A stretch of DNA of 64,000 nt from Brumimicrobium glaciale. Its GTDB lineage: Bacteria > Bacteroidota > Bacteroidia > Flavobacteriales_D > Crocinitomicaceae. Both the position numbers and the translations under genes were made by a program. Positions 58,569-64,000 of this stretch are shown here, in pieces. Within the stretch, counting starts at the first letter, position 1. Every line of letters starts with the position of its first letter. Location: positions 682,001-746,000 of the forward strand of contig NZ_SETE01000001.1 in NCBI RefSeq assembly GCF_004152935.1, written 5' to 3'. The notes beneath the pieces are model-generated. The model was not told the origin of the DNA, ran no database searches, and saw only the letters and a program-made list of their open reading frames with translations.

Positions 58569-61460
58569 ATGAAATTACATTTAATATATTTCACATTTCT
58601 TTTTATCGGATTATCAACTGTTGGATTTTCTCAACAAGGATTTATTAACGGAGTAATTGATGACGAAATAACGGGCGAGAAACTTCCAGGTGTTCGGGTA
58701 ATGGTGAAGAATCATAAAATCGGAGCTTATTCTGATCTGGATGGAGGTTTTGATATTTCATTGCCGTCAGGAACTTATGATTTACAAGTAACATACATGG
58801 GTTACGATACCTTGACTGTGAGTGAAGTAGTCGTGAAATCAAATGAAACTACAGGCTTAGCTGTTCTTAAAATTAAATCACAAGTGAGTGATTTTGAAGA
58901 AGTAGTTATTTCTGCAAATCGTAAAACGAATACTGAAAATGCGATTCTATCCTTAAAGCAGAAGTCAACCAATATGATTGATGGAATGTCTTCTGCTAAA
59001 TTTCGTAAAACTGGTGATTCTGATGCGGGTTCAGCAATGAGAAGAATTCCAGGGGTTTCTTTAAGCGATGGGAAATATATTTTTATTCGCGGAATAGGGG
59101 ACAGATACAGTAAAACATTATTGAACGGATTAGAAGTTCCAGGTTTAGATCCTGACCGAAATACAGTTCAAATGGATATTTTCCCGACTAAAATTATTGA
59201 TAATATTGTTGTGTATAAATCTGCTTCAGCCGACTTACCAGCAGATTTCGCAGGAGGTTTAATTGATATCACATTAAATAGTGCAGCTACAGAAAGTACT
59301 CGTAGTATTTCAATGAGTACCGCATTCAATCCAAATTATCATTTTAAAAGTAATTATTTAACCTACGAAAAAAGCGGAGCAGATGTTATGGCTTTGGGAA
59401 AAGATTCTCGTGCTATTCCTGCAGAAAATAATATTCCATTTTTCGCAGAAACTATCGCTGATCCAAATGGTGCAAAAGCCAAACGTTACAAACAAATCTT
59501 AGGTTCATTTGACCCTCAACTGGCAGCAATGGAATCAAGTTCTATGATGGATATTGGAATAGATGTAAATGTTGGAGATTTATTTAAGAAAAAAGGATAT
59601 ACAATAGGGTATAACTTCAATGTCTCTTATAAAAATGAAACTCAGTTTTTTGAAGATGCTTTATTCTCAAGATATGGTTTGTCAAATGACAGAAATGAGA
59701 ACAAATTAGAATTGAGAGAACTTCAGAAAGGAAATTATGGTGAAAATAATGTTTTATTGAGCGGAATGTTTGGCTTAACCTTAAATACCAAAAGATCTAA
59801 ATACAATTTCAATCTTTTGCATTTACAAAATGGAACATCAACTGCAGGAATTTTTGATTATGACAAAACAGATCAAGGGGCAGTTTTTTCTGGATTTCAA
59901 CACAATCTAGAATATGCACAACGTTCATTATCGAATGTAATTATTTCTGGAAGTCATAAATTTACAGGAAGTGACTGGTCACTAGATTGGGCTTCGTCAA
60001 CTTCTTTGTCTTCTATTGATAATCCTGATATTCGTTTTACGAGATACGAAGAAAGAAGTGATGGAAGTTTTAATATAGGAACAGAATCAGGATTTCCAGA
60101 AAGAATCTGGCGAGAATTAAATGAGATCAATACTTCTGCAAAAGTTGATTTATCAAAGAAAATAAAGCTTTTTGGAAATGAAGGCCAGTTTAAATTTGGA
60201 GCAGTTCAGAATTACAAAAAGCGTGATTTTAAAATCCGTTCATTTCAAATTAATGTAAGGAATGTAGAATTAACTGGAGATCCAAACGAGCTTTTTGCAG
60301 AAGAAAACTTATGGCCTTATAATGGTGATATTTCAAAAGGAACTACATTTGAAACGCCATTTATTCCAGTTAATCCAAATCAATTTGAATCTTCTGTATT
60401 GTCAACTGGAGTTTATGGTTTAACAGAAATTTCTCCTGTTGATCGTTTAAAAATTGTTTTAGGATTAAGAACAGAATTGTATAGTCAGAAATATACTGGA
60501 AGAGATCAATTGGGGACAAATGTTTTGAATAATGATGTGGTTTTAGAAGAATTAGGCTTTTTTCCTTCAATGAATGTTGTGTATGCTGTTTCTGAAAAGC
60601 AAAACATCCGCATGTCTTATGGAAGAACAACAGCAAGACCATCATTTAAAGAATTGTCCTATTCTGAAATCTTAGATCCAATTACCGGAAGAACTTTTAT
60701 TGGTGGATTATTTAGAGATGCCAATGATGTTTTAGGAGTTGAATACTGGGATGGTAATTTAGTAAGTACATCAATTCATAATTTTGATTTACGTTGGGAA
60801 ATGTTCCACGGAAGAGGACAAACTTTCTCCATCAGTGGATTCTATAAAATGTTTAATAATCCAATAGAAGTTGTTCAATTCGCTACTCAAGCGGGAGCTT
60901 TTCAACCAAGAAACGTTGGAAACGGAACAGTTTTAGGATTAGAACTTGAGGCACGACAATCATTAGATTTTATAGCTAAAAAGCTAAGTAATTTTAATTT
61001 AGCAATGAATGTGACTTTAACGCAATCTCAAATTGAATTAAGCGCAACAGAATACGAATCGAGAGTTACGAATGCCAGATCAGGACAAGAAATTAGTGAG
61101 TTCAGAGATATGGCAGGTCAAGCACCTTGGATTATCAACGGAGGAATTGAATACAAAGGAAATCGAGGTTTTGGAAAGAATCTAGCAGCTGGAGTTTACT
61201 ACAATGTGCAAGGAGAAACCTTATTGTTTTCTGGAATTGCAGACCGACCAGATATTTACACTGTTCCTTTTCATGGAGTAAACATGAACGTTTCGAAGAG
61301 TTTTGGGAAGAAAGATCAGTTTAATGCTGGAATTATGCTAAAAAACATCACAAATGCTAAAAAAGAAGCTGTTTTTAAATCCTATGAAGCAGAAGACCAA
61401 TATTTCTTCTCTATTCGTCAAGGAACGACGGTGAGTTTGAAAATGAGTTATAATTTTTAA
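58569..61460 (+). CDS. TonB-dependent receptor
   Basis: A 963-residue receptor. I use the ATG at 58569 (MKLHLIYFTFLFIGLSTVGFSQ), since it gives the better signal peptide; an ATG at 58560 adds three residues. It has a carboxypeptidase-regulatory-like domain (about 25-110, with GEKLPGVRVMVKNHKIGAYS), a plug (GSAMRRIPGVSLSDGKYIFIRGIGDRYSKT, about 158-187, with VDVVYKSA-like IVVYKSASADLPADFAGGLI), and a barrel ending in VSLKMSYNF with a terminal Phe. The GIGDRYSKTLLNG and DLPADFAGG motifs are those of the SusC-unlike outer-membrane receptor group paired with beta-helix lipoproteins. Uptake substrate not known. Confidence 0.85.
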   Translation: MKLHLIYFTFLFIGLSTVGFSQQGFINGVIDDEITGEKLPGVRVMVKNHKIGAYSDLDGGFDISLPSGTYDLQVTYMGYDTLTVSEVVVKSNETTGLAVLKIKSQVSDFEEVVISANRKTNTENAILSLKQKSTNMIDGMSSAKFRKTGDSDAGSAMRRIPGVSLSDGKYIFIRGIGDRYSKTLLNGLEVPGLDPDRNTVQMDIFPTKIIDNIVVYKSASADLPADFAGGLIDITLNSAATESTRSISMSTAFNPNYHFKSNYLTYEKSGADVMALGKDSRAIPAENNIPFFAETIADPNGAKAKRYKQILGSFDPQLAAMESSSMMDIGIDVNVGDLFKKKGYTIGYNFNVSYKNETQFFEDALFSRYGLSNDRNENKLELRELQKGNYGENNVLLSGMFGLTLNTKRSKYNFNLLHLQNGTSTAGIFDYDKTDQGAVFSGFQHNLEYAQRSLSNVIISGSHKFTGSDWSLDWASSTSLSSIDNPDIRFTRYEERSDGSFNIGTESGFPERIWRELNEINTSAKVDLSKKIKLFGNEGQFKFGAVQNYKKRDFKIRSFQINVRNVELTGDPNELFAEENLWPYNGDISKGTTFETPFIPVNPNQFESSVLSTGVYGLTEISPVDRLKIVLGLRTELYSQKYTGRDQLGTNVLNNDVVLEELGFFPSMNVVYAVSEKQNIRMSYGRTTARPSFKELSYSEILDPITGRTFIGGLFRDANDVLGVEYWDGNLVSTSIHNFDLRWEMFHGRGQTFSISGFYKMFNNPIEVVQFATQAGAFQPRNVGNGTVLGLELEARQSLDFIAKKLSNFNLAMNVTLTQSQIELSATEYESRVTNARSGQEISEFRDMAGQAPWIINGGIEYKGNRGFGKNLAAGVYYNVQGETLLFSGIADRPDIYTVPFHGVNMNVSKSFGKKDQFNAGIMLKNITNAKKEAVFKSYEAEDQYFFSIRQGTTVSLKMSYNF

Positions 61461-61471
61461 TGCCTCTTTTC

Positions 61472-61920
61472 CCTCTTTTGCGCCTACGCAAAAGCCTCTG
61501 CACTGGTACGGACGATTTGTAAATCGTCCATGCTGGTGCTGAGGGAAATATCAAAATAACTGCATATAAAAACAACTGTTACTACTAGAGAAAACGACTG
61601 TTACAACGAGATGAAATCTCGCGGTAACAGTTTTAAAAAAAAAGTTATAAATCAAAAAAGAGGGATAGAAATAATGATACTATAGCGCCATTATTTCTAT
61701 CCCTCTTTTTTGAACACACACACCACAAAATCAGTTACCACGAGATTTCAATTCGCGGTCTGATTTAATTATAGTCCAAGTGGTTCTTCCTCTCAAAATG
61801 TTGGGGTTTTTAACCTCTTTTGCGCCTGCGCAAAAGCCCCTGCAACGGTACGGACGATTTGTAAACTTAGCGAAGCGATCTCATGACCAAAGGGAGTAAT
61901 CGTCCTTGCTGGTGCAGAGG
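61472..61920. repeat. Direct repeat pair around GGACGATTTG palindrome, second copy with a 34-bp insertion
   Basis: Copy 1 (61472-61544) reads CCTCTTTTGCGCC, ...GGTACGGACGATTTGTAAATC, GTCC...GCTGGTGCTGAGG. Copy 2 (61814-61920) has the same order but carries 34 extra bases (61866-61899, CTTAGCGAAGCGATCTCATG and onward) inside the palindrome. Between the copies, CTCGCGGTAAC and CGAGAT/ATCTCG hairpins occur. No gene is present in 61461-62469. Confidence 0.6.
61654..61711. terminator. Strong bidirectional terminator-like hairpin, 23-bp stem
   Basis: AAAAAAGAGGGATAGAAATA plus ATG (61654-61676) pairs without mismatch with 61689-61711; the loop is 12 nt, and A and T runs flank both sides. About 190 bp after the TonB receptor stop, it may end that transcript. 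Confidence 0.8.
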
Positions 61921-62049
61921 AAAACAGCCCATCATTAAAACCTAAAGCATCCTCGAATATTCTCCCTATAAATCGAAGAGAAGATCCCTTCCAATTCCAA
62001 AATCTCCAATTGCAAAGCCCTCAACCCCACGCCCCGGCTTTAAACGAAA

Positions 62050-62175
62050 AGCTTGTTGAACTTGTTTGCCCAATTCCACAGCGATAAAAAGCGACAAAAG
62101 AAGCTCTTTTAGCGCTGATTGGATTGGTGCAAAACAAGGAGACAACTTGAAGGTGGAGACGGATTAAGGCGCCCA
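62050..62175. repeat. Dispersed block related to 28537-28660 (inverted)
   Basis: Read on the minus strand it has GGCGCCTTAATCCGTCTCCA, AAAAGAGCTTCTTTTGTCGC, and CAAACAAGTTCAACAAGC, in the same order as GCGCCCTGTATCTGCC, AAAAGGAGCTTCC..GTCGC, CACAACAGTTCAACAGG at 28.5 kb. A minus-strand frame through it ends in QTSSTSFSFKAGAWG but I do not consider it a gene. Confidence 0.4.
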
Positions 62176-62406
62176 AAAAGAAATAATCACTGCAATTTTC
62201 CTTTGTGTATAGTAAGGACGTTTTGCAAAACTTCCCTACTACACGCAAACATATATAAACAAACGCTCAGCAAATTGTCCGAATCATCTTAAATCTTGAT
62301 TTTAACCATAATTTTCGAAAACAAACCTTCCGATTACTTGATAATTTTCCTAATTTTCATTTGCTTTGTTGATTACAATTAATTGAATCAAATAATGAAT
62401 GCGGTT

Positions 62407-62414
62407 GAATTTTG
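62407..62414 (+). promoter_or_regulatory. Possible -7 box (GAATTTTG) of the saccharopine dehydrogenase gene
   Basis: GAATTTTG is one mismatch from TAnnTTTG, and TTG at 62383-62385 lies 21 bp before it. The gene starts 55 bp later. Confidence 0.35.
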
Positions 62415-62469
62415 AACATCAGAAAACGATTTTATTTTTAATACACGCAGGAATAAAAAACAACAAACA

Positions 62470-63843
62470 ATGAAGAATATTTTAATATTAGGAGCAGGGT
62501 TATCATCTTCCTCACTAATACGTTACCTTCTCCAAAATGCGGAAAAGGAACAATGGCACTTGAAAATTGTAGATCAAAACAAAGAAGCTATTGAGAAAAA
62601 AATCAACGGATCGAAGTATGCAACGGCAATGGTTTTTAATGCTTTGGATCCTATCGAAAGAAGACCAGAGATTGAAAAAGCAGACATCGTAATCAGCATG
62701 TTACCAGCACGTTTCCACGTGGATGTAGCAAAGGATTGTATTCAAATGAAGAAAAATTTGATTACGCCTTCTTACGTTTCTCCGGAAATGAAAGCGTTGA
62801 ATGAAGAAGCAAAAGAAGCTGGAATCATCATCATGAACGAAATTGGAGTTGATCCTGGAATCGACCACATGAGTGCGATGCGTGTAATTGATGAAATTCG
62901 TGATGCCGGTGGTGATATGAAAGTTTTTGAATCATTTACAGGTGGATTAGTTGCCCCAGAAAGTGATGACAATCCTTGGAATTATAAATTTACTTGGAAT
63001 CCAAGAAACGTTGTTTTGGCGGGTCAAGGCGGAACGGCACAATTTATTCAAGAAGGACTTTACAAGTATATTCCTTACTATAAATTATTCCGTCGAACAG
63101 AAATAATCGACATCGATGGATACGGTCGTCTTGAAGGATATGCCAACAGAAATTCATTGATGTACCGGGAGTTATACAATTTGGAAGGAATTCCAACAAT
63201 TTACCGTGGAACATTGAGAAGGGTTGGTTTTTCTAGAGCTTGGGACGTTTTTGTTCAATTGGGAGCAACGGACGATTCTTATACTTTGGAAGGAAGTGAG
63301 AATATGAGTAACCGTGATTTTATAAACTCATTTTTGCCATACAATCACAGCGATTCTGTTGAATTGAAATTACGTCACTACATGAAAATCGACCTTGATG
63401 ATTCACTGTGGGACAAATTGGTTTGGTTAGGAATTTTTGATGGAAACACGAAAATGGGATTGAAAAATGCCACACCAGCTCAAATGTTACAAAAAATTCT
63501 TGAAGCGAAATGGGAATTGAAACCAGACGATAAAGACATGATTGTGATGTACCACAAATTTGTTTATTTATTGAATGATGAATTAAAAGAAATCACTTCT
63601 GAAATGGTAAACATCGGTGAAGACCAAACGTTTACTTCAATGAGTAACACTGTTGGTTTACCAGTTGGGATTTGCGTAAAGAAAATATTAAACGGAACAA
63701 TTCAATTAAAAGGAGTTGTTATTCCAACCCACAAAGAAGTGTACACTCCGATTTTAAAGGAATTAGAAGAATACGGAATTGTGTTTAAAGAAAAACAAAT
63801 TCACCCACCAAGATTGTACAATACAGAAGAAACGTGGAAGTAA
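62470..63843 (+). CDS. Saccharopine dehydrogenase-family protein
   Basis: A 457-residue protein. The N-terminal Rossmann domain begins NILILGAGLSSSSLIRYLL with GxGxxS (8-13), and DIVISMLPARFHVDVAKDC, NLITPSYVSPEM and IIIMNEIGVDPGIDHMSAM follow. The C-terminal part shows GGLVAPESDDNPWNYKFTW, YRGTLRRVGF and NTVGLPVGICVKKIL. This is the Lys9/LYSDH type, which splits saccharopine or joins glutamate to 2-aminoadipate semialdehyde using NAD(P). In bacteria such genes take part in lysine degradation or in biosynthesis of related compounds. No lysine-ketoglutarate reductase is seen, so the direction is unclear. It is followed by a palindrome-rich tail. Confidence 0.9.
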   Translation: MKNILILGAGLSSSSLIRYLLQNAEKEQWHLKIVDQNKEAIEKKINGSKYATAMVFNALDPIERRPEIEKADIVISMLPARFHVDVAKDCIQMKKNLITPSYVSPEMKALNEEAKEAGIIIMNEIGVDPGIDHMSAMRVIDEIRDAGGDMKVFESFTGGLVAPESDDNPWNYKFTWNPRNVVLAGQGGTAQFIQEGLYKYIPYYKLFRRTEIIDIDGYGRLEGYANRNSLMYRELYNLEGIPTIYRGTLRRVGFSRAWDVFVQLGATDDSYTLEGSENMSNRDFINSFLPYNHSDSVELKLRHYMKIDLDDSLWDKLVWLGIFDGNTKMGLKNATPAQMLQKILEAKWELKPDDKDMIVMYHKFVYLLNDELKEITSEMVNIGEDQTFTSMSNTVGLPVGICVKKILNGTIQLKGVVIPTHKEVYTPILKELEEYGIVFKEKQIHPPRLYNTEETWK

Positions 63844-63848
63844 ATCTA

Positions 63849-63901
63849 AATCGTTAGAGACGCGTTTGTAAAATCGTTAGAGACGCGATGCATCGCGTCT
63901 C
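63849..63901. repeat. Direct repeat and GAGACGCGATGCATCGCGTC palindrome after saccharopine dehydrogenase
   Basis: AATCGTTAGAGACGCG occurs twice (63849-63864 and 63872-63887). The second copy runs into GAGACGCGATG/CATCGCGTCTC (63880-63901), a 22-bp perfect palindrome of the type scattered through Bacteroidota spacers, which could end the upstream transcript. Confidence 0.6.
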
Positions 63902-63963
63902 CACGTTTTACAATTGCAACAGCGTCTTTCGAGTTTTTGAGAGTAATATGTTTAGAATTAATG

Positions 63964-63997
63964 AAAGCGTTGTTTGAGAAATCATTCAACGCTTTTT
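63964..63997 (+). terminator. Terminator-like hairpin at the right edge
   Basis: AAAGCGTTG (63964-63972) pairs with CAACGCTTT (63987-63995), followed by TTC. It is about 120 bp after the saccharopine dehydrogenase stop. The sequence ends at 64000, so its context is incomplete. Confidence 0.4.
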
Positions 63998-64000
63998 CAA

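Noticed and set aside
62021-62248. A 75-codon minus-strand frame ending QTSSTSFSFKAGAWG
   Set aside because: It lies in the dispersed noncoding block; no start context or homology I trust, and the related block at 28.5 kb does not keep the frame.
1-64000. CRISPR arrays, tRNA or rRNA genes
   Set aside because: No regularly spaced short repeats with unique spacers and no tRNA arms (GTTCGAATCC-type T loops with matching stems) or rRNA stretches were seen. The 15-kb array has long units with no unique spacers.

Overview
The window looks like chromosomal DNA of a low-GC member of the Bacteroidota, most likely order Flavobacteriales; a Fluviicola/Crocinitomicaceae-like organism is my inference. 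The evidence is TTG-N19/20-TAnnTTTG promoters, many TonB-dependent receptors and TPR/OmpA envelope proteins, a full bat (Bacteroides aerotolerance) operon, and lipoproteins that carry a CKKEGCTD...DDGSC module. I saw no tRNA, rRNA, CRISPR array or intact insertion sequence.

Layout. 1-10.7 kb: the 5' end of a glycerophosphodiesterase-like lipoprotein gene, two tandem paralogous polytopic GT-C-like membrane proteins, an FtsE-like ATPase, a giant TPR protein paired with an outer-membrane barrel, a RelE/ParE-type toxin-antitoxin pair and an NRDE/TANGO2 protein. 10.7-18 kb: a 60-bp perfect palindrome, dxs, three small envelope unknowns, a 102-121-bp tandem repeat array, an aldehyde dehydrogenase and heme A synthase. 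18-28.4 kb: a TPR protein and a PorE-like TPR/propeller/OmpA protein, msrB, and a four-gene operon (DUF4856 lipoprotein, imelysin-like lipoprotein, HTTM membrane protein, FecA-like TonB receptor) that is probably for iron or iron-chelate uptake.

28.4-33.5 kb is the accessory, defence-like part. It holds an AbiTii-family gene with a non-ATG start, a duplicated structured intergenic element, a small secreted unknown, a frameshifted J-domain gene, and an overlapping helix-turn-helix/nucleotidyltransferase pair (AbiE-like toxin-antitoxin) behind a palindromic operator. 33.5-38 kb: a lipoprotein, monofunctional ribB abutting a Crp/Fnr regulator with a near-ideal FNR-type box upstream, a secreted unknown and a metallophosphatase.

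38-47 kb: a heavy-metal efflux cluster (CusB-like adaptor and a CusA RND pump fused to its own TolC-like domain, preceded by a His-rich membrane protein). It is divergent from a 16-cysteine DUF326 four-helix-bundle copper-binding protein and a secreted HExxH metalloprotease. A GH3-family enzyme follows. 47.4-55.7 kb is an eight-gene, mostly overlapping moxR-bat operon. 55.7-56.9 kb holds two small envelope-protein genes, each interrupted by an in-frame TAA. 57-61.5 kb is a beta-helix lipoprotein plus a large TonB-dependent receptor. A 1-kb repeat-rich intergenic stretch then leads to a saccharopine dehydrogenase-family gene.

The strongest candidates for a less-described system are the HTH/nucleotidyltransferase pair with its operator, the ribB-crp unit with its FNR box, and the paired structured repeats in the accessory region. 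All functional calls were made by reading motifs; no database search was run.
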